From: Helicobacter rappini
GTDB taxonomy: Bacteria > Campylobacterota > Campylobacteria > Campylobacterales > Helicobacteraceae
Direction: 5' to 3'
DNA: 64,000 nucleotides
NCBI RefSeq assembly: GCF_900198625.1
Contig: NZ_FZPK01000005.1
Coordinates: forward strand, 1-64,000
Of the stretch, positions 27,522-36,069 are shown piece by piece. How positions within the stretch are numbered: the stretch's first letter is position 1; each line of letters starts with the position of its first letter. The notes beneath the pieces are model-generated. The model had not been told where the DNA came from. It did no database searches and saw only the letters and a list, made by a program, of their open reading frames with translations. The position numbers were made by a program, and so were the translations under genes.

Positions 27522-27725
27522 CTATTCCATGCTATTTATATCTAAAAACTTCTTTTGCTTTGGTATATCAAAAAATACGCCTTTTTGTAATAAATCAAAG
27601 AATAATTCATTGCTTTTTGTTCTTGTTTTATGGGGTTTGTGTTGATGTTTAAAGTCTTTTGCTTTTTGTATAGCAAGAAGAATTTCTTCTTTTATTGCAT
27701 TTGCATGAGAATATGGGTATATCAT
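27522..27725 (-). CDS. Small hypothetical protein
   Basis: A 67-residue hydrophilic frame (start MIYPYSHANAIKEEILLAIQ, then His/Lys/Thr-rich, end FLDINSME) converging on bpt. GAGAGA is near the start but is not a strong site. The composition is protein-like and helical, with the size of an antitoxin, but no toxin partner is adjacent and no family is recognised. The overlapping plus-strand frame is Phe/Tyr-rich and looks spurious. This could also be chance. Confidence 0.35.
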   Translation of the reverse strand: MIYPYSHANAIKEEILLAIQKAKDFKHQHKPHKTRTKSNELFFDLLQKGVFFDIPKQKKFLDINSME

Positions 27726-27950
27726 ATTCTCTCATATTACTATGTTTTTGTTTTTGGAATGATAAATTTAGGTGTTCTATATATCACATTAATTTTACAA
27801 ATCTTACCACATGAAGTAAGGCTGATTAAACCTAATGGGAATCCCAATTTGTTTGCAATCTTATACTTCTTATGCGTATAATTTTATCACAAACACATTT
27901 TATAGTATCATATTATAAAAAATTTGTAAAAATTTACATATAGGCATTTT

Positions 27951-29000
27951 ATGTTATCCTACATTTTTAAGAGAATCTTTTTAGTTATACCTACCTTGCT
28001 TGGTATTATCACACTTAATTTTTTCATCATTCAGTTAGCACCCGGTGGTCCTGTGGAACAAATGAGCGCAAAACTTACAAATACTCTGCAAGGTGAGAGT
28101 AATGCTGGGAGTATAAGGCTATCAAGCTATCAAGGTGCAAAAGGGCTTGATTCTACTCTCATTACGCAATTAAAGGAAATGTATGGCTTTGATAAGCCGA
28201 TTTTAGAGAGATTTTTTATCATGCTACAAAATTATATGCGATTTGATTTTGGAGAGAGTTTTTATAGGGAAGCTCGTGTGCTTGATATTATTAAAGAAAA
28301 GCTGCCTGTATCAATCACACTTGGAATCTTTAGCACACTCATTATCTATCTTATAAGCATTCCGCTTGGCATTATTAAAGCGTTGTATAACAATAGCCCA
28401 TTTGATACATTTACTAGCGTTTGCATTACGCTTTTGTATTCTATCCCGCCATTTTTATTTGCTATTTTGCTGATTGTCCTATTTGCTGGGGGGAGTTTTT
28501 GGGATATATTTCCACTGAAAGATTTAGTTAGTCAAAATTTTCATGAGATGGGTTTGTGGGATAAGATAAAAGATCTTTTATGGCATATTACTCTGCCGCT
28601 TATTTGCATTTGTGTTGGCGGGTTTGCAAGTCTTACTCTGCTTGTTAAAAACTCATTTCTTGATGAGATAAATAAGGGTTATGTGCTGCTTGCAAGAAGT
28701 AAGGGAGCAAGTAATATGCGTGTGCTGTATCTGCATATATTTCGCAATGCCATGCTACTACTTATTACGCTTTTCCCTGCTACTTTTATTGGTATGTTTT
28801 TTAGCTCTAATCTGTTGATAGAGATTATTTTTAATCTCGATGGGCTTGGGCTGCTTGGCTATGACAGCGTGATTACTAGAGATTATCCTGTTGTGTTTGG
28901 CACACTTTTTATTTTTACGCTTATTGGCTTATTTGCAAATATTATTGGCGACTTGCTTTATATGGTTGTTGATCCGCGTATAGATTTTGATAGGGCGTAG
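27951..29000 (+). CDS. yejB: YejB-type peptide ABC transporter permease
   Basis: A 349-residue inner-membrane permease of the DppB/OppB class, closest in feel to YejB. It has an insert of about 40 residues after the first membrane segment ([20 protein letters not shown]). The EAA loop is [20 protein letters not shown], which contacts the ATPase, and the protein ends [14 protein letters not shown]. YejABEF imports oligopeptides such as microcin C. The binding protein, second permease and ATPase are not next to it: YigZ follows after 17 bases. Partners must be elsewhere or lost. Confidence 0.85.
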   Translation: MLSYIFKRIFLVIPTLLGIITLNFFIIQLAPGGPVEQMSAKLTNTLQGESNAGSIRLSSYQGAKGLDSTLITQLKEMYGFDKPILERFFIMLQNYMRFDFGESFYREARVLDIIKEKLPVSITLGIFSTLIIYLISIPLGIIKALYNNSPFDTFTSVCITLLYSIPPFLFAILLIVLFAGGSFWDIFPLKDLVSQNFHEMGLWDKIKDLLWHITLPLICICVGGFASLTLLVKNSFLDEINKGYVLLARSKGASNMRVLYLHIFRNAMLLLITLFPATFIGMFFSSNLLIEIIFNLDGLGLLGYDSVITRDYPVVFGTLFIFTLIGLFANIIGDLLYMVVDPRIDFDRA

Positions 29001-29017
29001 ATTCTAAAAGGATAATA

Positions 29018-29671
29018 ATGCAGTATTTTATCTATCAAGAAAACACAGCGCGATCTAAGGAAGAGATAATTTTTGAATGTAAAGGCTCAAAGTTTATAGC
29101 CTTGCTTTTCCCACTTGATATAGCTACAAATACAACTCTAGATTCTAATCAAACATTGCGAAATGAAATATTAGCAAAGCTTCAAGCCGCACATAAAAAA
29201 GCAGTGCATTTTGTATGGGCGTTTAGAATCTTAAATGAATATCAGCAAATAATAGAGGGCAGTAGCGATGATGGCGAACCTAAAGGGAGTGCTGGAGTGC
29301 CTATGCTTGAAGTCTTGCGTGGTAAAGGCTTAATCAATATCTTTTGTGTTTGCATACGCTATTTTGGTGGCACAAAGCTTGGCGTGGGGGGACTAGTAAG
29401 GGCATATACACAGGCGACATTGCAAACTATCACTTTGGCTGAAAATTTAGGACAAATCCTGCCCTATCAAGCTAAAGATATTATAAGCATACATGTAAAA
29501 AGCAGTGCGTATAATAAAATCCTGCATTTAGCTACACAGCATAAACTTGAAGTGATTGATAGAGAGTTTCTACAAACTAGCATTACACTGCAACTACAAG
29601 GGAGTGCTACAAATTTAGAAAATTTTTCAAAAGAGTATAAGAATCTTTATTATGATAGTAATATGTCATAA
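29018..29671 (+). CDS. yigZ: YigZ/IMPACT family protein
   Basis: A 217-residue protein of the UPF0029/IMPACT family. The signature GSSDDGEPKGSAGVPMLEVL followed by CIRYFGGTKLGVGGLVRAY is complete, and a C-terminal ferredoxin-like domain follows. The biochemical role in bacteria is unknown; the eukaryotic relative affects translational control. AAAAGGA precedes the ATG. It follows yejB closely. Confidence 0.92.
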   Translation: MQYFIYQENTARSKEEIIFECKGSKFIALLFPLDIATNTTLDSNQTLRNEILAKLQAAHKKAVHFVWAFRILNEYQQIIEGSSDDGEPKGSAGVPMLEVLRGKGLINIFCVCIRYFGGTKLGVGGLVRAYTQATLQTITLAENLGQILPYQAKDIISIHVKSSAYNKILHLATQHKLEVIDREFLQTSITLQLQGSATNLENFSKEYKNLYYDSNMS

Positions 29672-29730
29672 AATGCAACATATTGGCAAATGCATTAACG
29701 CATTATAATATATAGAATCTTCTTAGTCCC

Positions 29731-30543
29731 CTATTCATAACTCTTCGATATTTCTGCAAAAATAGATTCTACATTCTTAATATAATCACTACTCATAGGG
29801 TTAATAAGAATGACTTTAGCCCCCATAGTCTTTGCAAGTGTTGCTATATCTTTATTATTACTTTCAGCAAAGACTTTTTTAATCCCTGCTTTTTTACCAA
29901 AGTCAGCAAGACTTAGAATCTCTTTCATGCCATAGGTTTTTCCATGTTGCTCTAGGGCATGCTCTATTAATCCATATTCAGTGGCTGCCTTGTCAAATAG
30001 GGGGTGAAAGACTATGAAGTCTTTATGTGGCATTTTCTCTAAATGCGATTTTATTTTCCGCTCTAAAATCTCTATTGCATGGTATATTTCCTTTGCATTT
30101 TCAGTGTAGAAACTTGCATTTTGCGGATCTTTTGAAGCTAATGCAATGGTAATAATGTTTGTAATCTCTCTAGCATTCTCGATACTAAGCCATAGGTGCA
30201 TTTGATCCTTTTTGTCTAGGTCTTCATGCAGCATTACAATCTCTAGTGTATTTTGCTGTTTATTTGCCTTTAGAATCTTTGGTAGCCATATATTTTCAAA
30301 AGGCATGCCAATACCGATAAATATATCGCTATTTGCTAGAGTTTGCATGTCTTTAAAGCTTGGCTCATAAGTCTCTGCATTTTTATTTTGTGGCACGATG
30401 ATGTGAATATCTGCCCTAGATTTTGCAATCCCTTGCACGAAAAAAGAGAGTGGTGGGATACTCACACTTACTTGTAATTTCTTTGCGTATAAAAGATGAC
30501 ACACGCTACACATTGTGATAATAACAATTAAAAATTTTTTCAT
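29731..30543 (-). CDS. ZnuA-like metal ABC transporter substrate-binding protein
   Basis: A 270-residue exported protein of the cluster A-I metal binders. It has a signal peptide (1-20, ending LLYA), then VSIPPLSFFVQGIA, ETYEPSFKDMQTLANSDIFI, a short His/Asp region (HEDLDKKDQMHLW) and FIVFHPLFDKAATEYGL. The usual first His before the YEP motif is replaced (AETYEP), so metal binding may rest on the HLW and FHP histidines and an acidic residue. No permease or ATPase gene is adjacent. It is divergent from murG. Zinc is the likeliest metal, manganese possible. Confidence 0.8.
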   Translation of the reverse strand: MKKFLIVIITMCSVCHLLYAKKLQVSVSIPPLSFFVQGIAKSRADIHIIVPQNKNAETYEPSFKDMQTLANSDIFIGIGMPFENIWLPKILKANKQQNTLEIVMLHEDLDKKDQMHLWLSIENAREITNIITIALASKDPQNASFYTENAKEIYHAIEILERKIKSHLEKMPHKDFIVFHPLFDKAATEYGLIEHALEQHGKTYGMKEILSLADFGKKAGIKKVFAESNNKDIATLAKTMGAKVILINPMSSDYIKNVESIFAEISKSYE

Positions 30544-30628
30544 ACATAACCCCTAGACTTTCTACATGAATGGAATCTGCTATAATACTACAAAAATTAA
30601 AGATTCACACATAAAAACGGAGATTTAC

Positions 30629-31711
30629 ATGAATATAGCAATCACTGGAGGTGGCACAGGCGGACATTTAGCAATCGCAAGGGCATTGGGCGAAGAGTGC
30701 AAGAAACAAGGTATCACTACACTCTATATAGGTGGGACAAGGGGGCAAGACAAGCAATGGTTTGATAATGAAAGCACACCTTTTACACATACTGCATTTT
30801 TAGATTCTATGCCCGTGGTTAATCAAAGCTTTTTTGGTAAATGGAGTGCGTTAGCAAAAAATATTACAGAATCTTTGAGCGCAAAAAAGCTTTTAAAAGA
30901 ACATAATATTAATGCGTGTATTAGTGTCGGTGGATTTAGTGCAGCGACAGGGAGTTTTGGGGCGATTTTTAGCAGGATTCCATTTTTTATACATGAGCAA
31001 AATGCCTGTATGGGATCGCTAAATAAGCTTTTAAAGCCATTTGCAAAAAGCTTTTTCTCAAGCTTTGAGTATCCTAATGTTACCTTTACGCCTTATCCTA
31101 TTAATAGTGATTTTTTCATTAAGCAAAGAGAGAGAGATACGCTTAAAACTATCGCCTTTTTTGGTGGCTCTCAAGGTGCAAAGGCGATTAATGAACTAGC
31201 ATTAAATCTTGCCCCCTTACTTAAAGAGAAAAATATAAAAATCCTGCATCAAGCAGGAAAAATAGATTATGAAAACACTTATAAAGCCTATGTTGAAAAA
31301 GGCTTCAATTTAGCAGATTCCATGCAGGATTTTAAAAGTGGTGAGAAAGATATATTTGTATTTGATTTTAGGAGGGATATGGCAGAACTTATGAATATGG
31401 CTGATTTTTGCATTAGTCGTGCTGGGGCTTCAAGCCTTTGGGAACTTGTAAGTAATGGCTTGCCTACACTTTTTATACCCTATCCATACGCAGCTAAAAA
31501 CCATCAATATTTTAATGCAAAAAGCCTTATTGATAAAGATTTAGCACTGCTTTACACACAAGATGAAATTTCACGCATTGATATAAATGATTTAGCGCAA
31601 AAAATCACACAAATAAATCTCTCTACTATCTCAAAGTCGCTTATCACAATGGCACAGCAAAATGGTGCTGAATGTATCATTAATCACATAAGGCAATATC
31701 TTAAGAATTAG
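30629..31711 (+). CDS. murG: MurG glycosyltransferase (lipid II synthesis)
   Basis: Transfers GlcNAc from UDP-GlcNAc to lipid I on the inner face of the membrane. From MNIAITGGGTGGHLAIARAL the GT28 loops are intact: SVGGFSAATGSFGAIF, HEQNACMGSLNKLLKPFA, FFGGSQGAKAIN and SRAGASSLWELVSNGLPTLF. The product has 360 residues. An in-frame ATG 63 bases upstream would add residues unrelated to MurG; GGAG sits just before the ATG used. It lies apart from the usual mur cluster. Confidence 0.97.
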   Translation: MNIAITGGGTGGHLAIARALGEECKKQGITTLYIGGTRGQDKQWFDNESTPFTHTAFLDSMPVVNQSFFGKWSALAKNITESLSAKKLLKEHNINACISVGGFSAATGSFGAIFSRIPFFIHEQNACMGSLNKLLKPFAKSFFSSFEYPNVTFTPYPINSDFFIKQRERDTLKTIAFFGGSQGAKAINELALNLAPLLKEKNIKILHQAGKIDYENTYKAYVEKGFNLADSMQDFKSGEKDIFVFDFRRDMAELMNMADFCISRAGASSLWELVSNGLPTLFIPYPYAAKNHQYFNAKSLIDKDLALLYTQDEISRIDINDLAQKITQINLSTISKSLITMAQQNGAECIINHIRQYLKN

Positions 31712-31795
31712 AATCTTATAACAAATAAAAGCTTTGTAATTTTAAGTTATAATCTCACATATTAAAAAAATATTAATATTTTGGAGTTTATAACT

Positions 31796-32860
31796 ATGAC
31801 AAAAAAGCAAATAAGTGCGGTAGCATTATTTAGTGGTGGATTAGATTCTATGATTTCTATGCAGTTGTTGCACGAGCAAGGCATTAAGGTATATGCGCTA
31901 AATTTTAACATAGGCTTTGGTAGCAATAAGGATAAAAGTGAGTATTTTTACAACGCAGCTAAGCAAGTTGGGGCAGAACTCATACAGATAAATATCGCAA
32001 AGCAGTTTTTTGATAATATTCTATTTAAACCGCAATATGGCTATGGGAAGTATTTTAATCCATGTATTGATTGCCATGCAAATATGTTTTCACACGCATT
32101 TGCGAAAATGGTAGAGCTTAAAGCAGATTTTGCCATCAGTGGTGAAGTATTAGGACAGAGACCAAAAAGTCAAAGAAAAGAGGCAATGGATCAAGTAAAA
32201 AAGCTTGTAAGAAAAATCGGGGAAAATCCCTTGTATGATTCTATTTTGAGTAGAGATGGAAGTAATCCTAGTAAGCCAAAAACACTTGATGAGCTAATAC
32301 TTCGCCCTATGAGTGCCAAACTCATGCCAGAAACCTTTCCTGAAAAAATGGGCTGGGTAGATAGAGAGAGATTGCTTGATGTAAGTGGGAGAGGCAGACA
32401 AAGACAGCTTGACTTACTCAAAAAATATGGTTGGAAATACCATGAAAAGCCCGGCGGTGGCTGTCTCTTAACAGATACTTCAGTCGCCCTAAAGATTAAG
32501 GATATGCAAGCACATAGAAAAGTGGTATTTGAAGATGTTGCATTATTTAAAATCGGTCGCTACATGGTGTTAGAAAATGGCACAAGGTGTGTTATCTCAC
32601 GCAATGAAGAAGAGGGCAGAAAGCTTGATATAGAGCATGAATTTATGGATAAAATAGAATTACAAGATATACAAGGACCTATGGCTTTAGTGGAGAAAAA
32701 CGCACATAAAGATGATAGAATCTTAGCCGCAAGAATTGTGCTTGGCTATGCGAAAACAGAGCTTGATAAGTCGTATAATGTGCGTATTGGCGATGAGGTT
32801 TTAACGCTTATGCCCTATGCAAAAGAAGATGCAAGTAAGTTTTTACTTTTACAATCCTAA
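31796..32860 (+). CDS. PP-loop ATPase, tRNA-thiolation-like (ThiI/MnmA-related)
   Basis: A 354-residue protein with an N-terminal adenylation domain (ALFSGGLDSMISMQLL, PP-loop SGGLDS). Cys motifs NPCIDCHANMF and PGGGCLLTD are spaced like the catalytic pair of tRNA sulfurtransferases. The C-terminal part (VVFEDVALFKIGRYMVLENG, CVISRNEEEGRKL) resembles the NFACT-R/DUF814 RNA-binding domain. It probably adenylates and thiolates a tRNA base, but the target is unknown and it differs from true MnmA. The ATG follows GGAG; the earlier TTG lies in that ribosome site. Confidence 0.75.
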   Translation: MTKKQISAVALFSGGLDSMISMQLLHEQGIKVYALNFNIGFGSNKDKSEYFYNAAKQVGAELIQINIAKQFFDNILFKPQYGYGKYFNPCIDCHANMFSHAFAKMVELKADFAISGEVLGQRPKSQRKEAMDQVKKLVRKIGENPLYDSILSRDGSNPSKPKTLDELILRPMSAKLMPETFPEKMGWVDRERLLDVSGRGRQRQLDLLKKYGWKYHEKPGGGCLLTDTSVALKIKDMQAHRKVVFEDVALFKIGRYMVLENGTRCVISRNEEEGRKLDIEHEFMDKIELQDIQGPMALVEKNAHKDDRILAARIVLGYAKTELDKSYNVRIGDEVLTLMPYAKEDASKFLLLQS

Positions 32861-32874
32861 CTTAAGGGGGCAAC

Positions 32875-33285
32875 ATGGTCTCGTATGTGTTTTATGATGA
32901 TACAGATTGTGGCGGCATTGTGTATCATGCAAACTACCTTGTCTTTTGTGAGAGAGCGCGCTCTTTACTCTTTTTTGAAAAAGGCATGCTTCCGCATAAT
33001 ACAAAACATGGCTTTGTAGTCAAAGAGATAGAATCTAGCTTTATAAAAACGCTGTATTTAGGCGATAAATATAAAGTGCAAACTACACCTTTAGAGATAA
33101 AAAGTGCTTCACTGATTTTAAAACAAGAAATATTTAGAATTGCTACATGTAATACTGCACTAGATACACCAGAGCTTGTTTTTAGCCTAAAAGTAAAACT
33201 CGCACACATTGACATTCACACAAAAAAGCCATGCAAAATTACAGATTCACTGCAAGATGTTGCCGGGTTTTTTACTTGTAAATGA
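32875..33285 (+). CDS. ybgC: Acyl-CoA thioesterase, YbgC family
   Basis: A 136-residue hot-dog-fold thioesterase with the motif YDDTDCGGIVYHANYLVFCE, whose Asp is the catalytic residue. It hydrolyses acyl-CoA thioesters; in E. coli it sits with tol-pal, but not here. AAGGGGG precedes the ATG, 14 bases after the PP-loop gene, so the two are likely cotranscribed. Length and motif are typical. Confidence 0.92.
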   Translation: MVSYVFYDDTDCGGIVYHANYLVFCERARSLLFFEKGMLPHNTKHGFVVKEIESSFIKTLYLGDKYKVQTTPLEIKSASLILKQEIFRIATCNTALDTPELVFSLKVKLAHIDIHTKKPCKITDSLQDVAGFFTCK

Positions 33286-33756
33286 TTGTATTTAGGGAAT
33301 CTGCAACACAGAATCTATAAATAGATTTATATCTATGATTTATTTATAGTGGTTTATGCATGACAATGTGTCAATAATTGATTTTTTATGTTTTGTATCT
33401 TAAATATTTTTTGTGTGTATTTGCTTAGCAATACTACAACTTTAAACATATTTAATTTCTTATTATAAAGATTCTGTTGTTAATCCTAAAAAGTCTTTTT
33501 ATAATCTTTTATTTTTCGAATCTATCATAGAAATCATTCTTTAGCCTTTTTTGTGCTTTGTTTTTAGTGATAGGTTTTTATGAATTGACTTTAGAGAATG
33601 TAGCTAATATTGTGCTTATGTTTTACATTAAACATATTGCTGCAATATAGCATTGTTTGCTATATAGATTTGCATATAGGCTTTATATTTTTTCTATATG
33701 AAGCCTATATTGTTATTATAAGATGATTGTGCTATCTTTAAGCTTTTGCAAGGGCT
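33286..33756. other. Intergenic region with several hairpins
   Basis: CTATAAATA/TATTTATAG near 33315-33350 follows ybgC and may terminate it. Two tandem stems lie at 33645-33710, downstream of the membrane cassette. Between them the sequence is AT-rich with no supported ORF. Confidence 0.5.
33645..33710 (-). terminator. Tandem hairpins downstream of the membrane cassette
   Basis: AAGCCTATAT (33701-33710) pairs with ATATAGGCTT (33674-33683), and a second stem ATATAGCA/TGCTATAT lies at about 33646-33666. They follow the stop of the 449-residue gene on the minus strand by about 45 bases. Long T runs are absent, so they may protect the 3' end rather than terminate. Confidence 0.4.
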
Positions 33757-35106
33757 TTAGAAAGCAGTGAGTTTTTGCCTATTGGTATCAAGCAAATTTG
33801 AAAAGGTATTTGCGATATTTTGCATTATCTCTTTTTCATAAGGTTCCATTACAGAATCTACAAGCATACATTCTGCAATATCATTTGTCAATTCATTGAT
33901 AAAAGCTCGTGCATCTTTACTATCAAGCACACTTACAACTTCTTGCAAATATCGAATGTAGTTTGTCTCATCAAGCTTTACAAGGCGATGTTCTGCTAAT
34001 ATATTTTCAAAAAGCTCTGTTGCCCCAAGTTTTTCAGCTCTTTCATACATTTTTTCTTTTTGCAACTCAATCTGTTTTGAAGTATTTTGCGAATGGTTTA
34101 ATAGCATTTTATATACGCTAAAAACTGCACGAAATTCTTGATACGCTATATGACCACTATGAATATATACTTCACCTTTTTGCACTGCTTCAATAAACTC
34201 TTTATTGTCTGTTTGGGCTACACGCGGTGTAATATACTCATTATTAATCTCTAAAAATGCTACATAACTATTAATGAGTTCTTTGCTTTCAAATTCATAT
34301 CGGCGTTTCATTTTTTCACAATATTTGTGTAGATAATCACATAATTCATTACGCATATCTTCTGCCATAAATAAAAATATATCCAAACCATTCTCATCTT
34401 TAACATAGCCCTGTTTATACCATTTATCCTCTCTTCCCATTAGTAGCTGGTCAGCGTTTAATATCTTCTCGCCATCAAAGACTTGTAGGAATTTTTCCAT
34501 ATCCTGCTCGTTTGTTGAAGGAAGTGTAGTTAAGATTTGATATATCTCATTTATATAGTTATATTCTGTTTGAAGAAACACAAAAGGGTTAAATTTCCTT
34601 GCAGAATTACCAATATGATATCTGCCCTCTTGTTTTACTTTTTGAAACTGCTCGTCTTTGCCCCTATCTTTTGCAGAACCACTTGCAAGTTTATAGGCAC
34701 CATAGCCAATTGCAGCTGCACCTGCTGCTGCCCCAGCTACGAGTGCCAAAGGTGCGGCAGCTACGGCTGTAGTCGTAACACCAAGAAAGCCTAATATACC
34801 ACCCGCTGATGTCGTTACCGTAGTAGCTCCGAGTGCCGCAGCTGTTGCTCCACCAGCAACCCCAGCAGTAACTGCTGAAGCGGCGGTGCCTACATGCTCT
34901 AAAACGCCAGTGGGTGCCTTACCAGAAAAGAGTATATCAAATCCTGTATCCATATAATAGTCCATCTCTTCACTAGAAGCGTTTTGCATAATATTCATAA
35001 TCACATGTGGATCCGTCGTTTTTATAAGTGTCGCGTAGTTTTGATCCCATTGCTGTTGTGAATCTAGAGATTCTAAACCTAAATCACCTGCTTTTATATC
35101 TGCCAT
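33757..35106 (-). CDS. Unknown membrane protein with an Ala/Gly-rich hydrophobic hairpin
   Basis: A 449-residue protein I do not recognise. Residues 1-65 are acidic and soluble with no signal peptide. Residues about 68-140 are a long Ala/Gly/Thr-rich hydrophobic block (VGTAASAVTAGVAGGATAAA, then APLALVAGAAAGAAAIGYGA) able to form two or three small-residue membrane helices. Residues 150-449 are charged and helical with no visible enzyme motif. It is preceded by a smaller glycine-zipper protein 29 bases upstream, clearly one operon, isolated by about 450 bases on each side. Such layouts occur in pore formers, membrane effectors and stress proteins; no role is assigned. Confidence 0.8.
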   Translation of the reverse strand: MADIKAGDLGLESLDSQQQWDQNYATLIKTTDPHVIMNIMQNASSEEMDYYMDTGFDILFSGKAPTGVLEHVGTAASAVTAGVAGGATAAALGATTVTTSAGGILGFLGVTTTAVAAAPLALVAGAAAGAAAIGYGAYKLASGSAKDRGKDEQFQKVKQEGRYHIGNSARKFNPFVFLQTEYNYINEIYQILTTLPSTNEQDMEKFLQVFDGEKILNADQLLMGREDKWYKQGYVKDENGLDIFLFMAEDMRNELCDYLHKYCEKMKRRYEFESKELINSYVAFLEINNEYITPRVAQTDNKEFIEAVQKGEVYIHSGHIAYQEFRAVFSVYKMLLNHSQNTSKQIELQKEKMYERAEKLGATELFENILAEHRLVKLDETNYIRYLQEVVSVLDSKDARAFINELTNDIAECMLVDSVMEPYEKEIMQNIANTFSNLLDTNRQKLTAF

Positions 35107-35135
35107 AGTATTCCTTTCAATATCAAATATGTGGA

Positions 35136-35633
35136 TTAAAAATCATTTTTTAATGCGATAAAAATCTCTTTCAAAAGCTTAAAAAACTCTTTTGTCGTAT
35201 GGGCTGCTCCTGCGATAACTTTCTCAAGTGTAGTATCTGCTTCTCTGCCGCCTTTGTTAAGAAGGTCAAGATACCCACCGATAGCTGCACCAAGAAATGT
35301 AGCTACAATCGATAATATACCACCAATAAGTGGCACCATACCAAGAAATGATCCAAGCACCGCGCCAATGATAGTGCCTAATGCCATGTTTGGATTTTCT
35401 GTTATGAACTGATATAGCTTTGCAAATATGATTCTACCGATATTAATCAGTTTACCTGCTATTATCTTTGTTTGTTGAAAAAGTGTTGCCATTTTACGAT
35501 CAAATTCTACTTTTACAGGTTCTGGTAGTTTTAAACCGCTTGACACCTTACTAATCAAATTGCGTGCATTTGCTTCATTAAAACGCGAATTATCAAATCT
35601 TTGTAATTCCTCAATTGCTACTGCTTTTGTCAT
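35136..35633 (-). CDS. Unknown glycine-zipper membrane protein
   Basis: A 165-residue protein, first gene of a two-gene cassette. Residues 1-80 are charged and helical. Residues about 83-125 hold a glycine zipper (MALGTIIGAVLGSFLGMVPL, then ATFLGAAIGGYLDLL) that would make a tight two-helix membrane hairpin. The last 35 residues are amphipathic and basic (TTKEFFKLLKEIF). No signal peptide. AAGGAG lies eight bases before the ATG, and a T13 tract lies 48-60 bases upstream. Family not recognised; the pairing with another glycine/alanine-zipper protein suggests they act together in the inner membrane. Confidence 0.8.
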   Translation of the reverse strand: MTKAVAIEELQRFDNSRFNEANARNLISKVSSGLKLPEPVKVEFDRKMATLFQQTKIIAGKLINIGRIIFAKLYQFITENPNMALGTIIGAVLGSFLGMVPLIGGILSIVATFLGAAIGGYLDLLNKGGREADTTLEKVIAGAAHTTKEFFKLLKEIFIALKNDF

Positions 35634-35673
35634 AGCTTTGCTCCTTAGTGTAATATATCAAAATGACATTGCT

Positions 35674-35701
35674 ACTTTACAAAAAAAAAAAAACAAATCA
35701 A
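35674..35701 (-). promoter_or_regulatory. Candidate promoter with a T13 spacer
   Basis: On the minus strand TTGATT (35701-35696) is followed, after 16 bases that include thirteen consecutive T, by TAAAGT (35679-35674). This reads as a -35/-10 pair whose spacing is set by the homopolymer. A second possible -10, TATATT, lies at 35657-35652; for that one the tract would fall at about -36 to -48. Confidence 0.4.
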
Positions 35702-35993
35702 GGGTAAATGTATAATAAATATGAAAAATTATATAAATAGTATTCTAGATTCAATATTTAGTGTTTGAGAGTGATTTTAAGGGGTAATCTTTGGGGATTA
35801 AGGCAAGTAGCTTTTGTTGGTTATGAAATCTATATCATAGGATTTATTGCAATAATATCTCTCACTTAAACTATAGAATCAAAGCATAAATTTTAGATTA
35901 CATATTGTATTTGTTACTTTTTGTATCTATTTCTAAGTGCCTTGTCATGCGTTATTGAATGATTTTTTATATAAAAAATACAATTTTTATGCA

Positions 35994-36029
35994 AAAAATT
36001 TAAATTACATATTGTGTTTTTAAATTTTT
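35994..36029. promoter_or_regulatory. Inverted repeat upstream of metE, possible operator
   Basis: AAAAATTTAAA (35994-36004) and TTTAAATTTTT (36019-36029) are perfect complements around 14 bases, directly before a CATAAT -10-like element at 36034-36039. The spacer contains ATTACATATTGT, which also occurs at 35897-35908. The position suits a repressor or activator of metE. Confidence 0.4.
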
Positions 36030-36069
36030 ATGCCATAATTGCACCATAACATTACAAAAAGGAAACACA

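Larger units (their letters stand above)
35634..36069. other. Divergent promoter region of the membrane cassette and metE
   Basis: Holds the T13 tract and candidate promoter of the cassette on the minus strand and the metE control region on the plus strand, with repeats at 35897-35908 and 36004-36015 and an inverted repeat at 35994-36029. No ORF is supported. Confidence 0.6.

Noticed and set aside
27630-27881. 83-codon plus-strand frame after bpt
   Set aside because: Phe/Tyr/Cys-rich shadow of the minus-strand small frame; no ribosome site.
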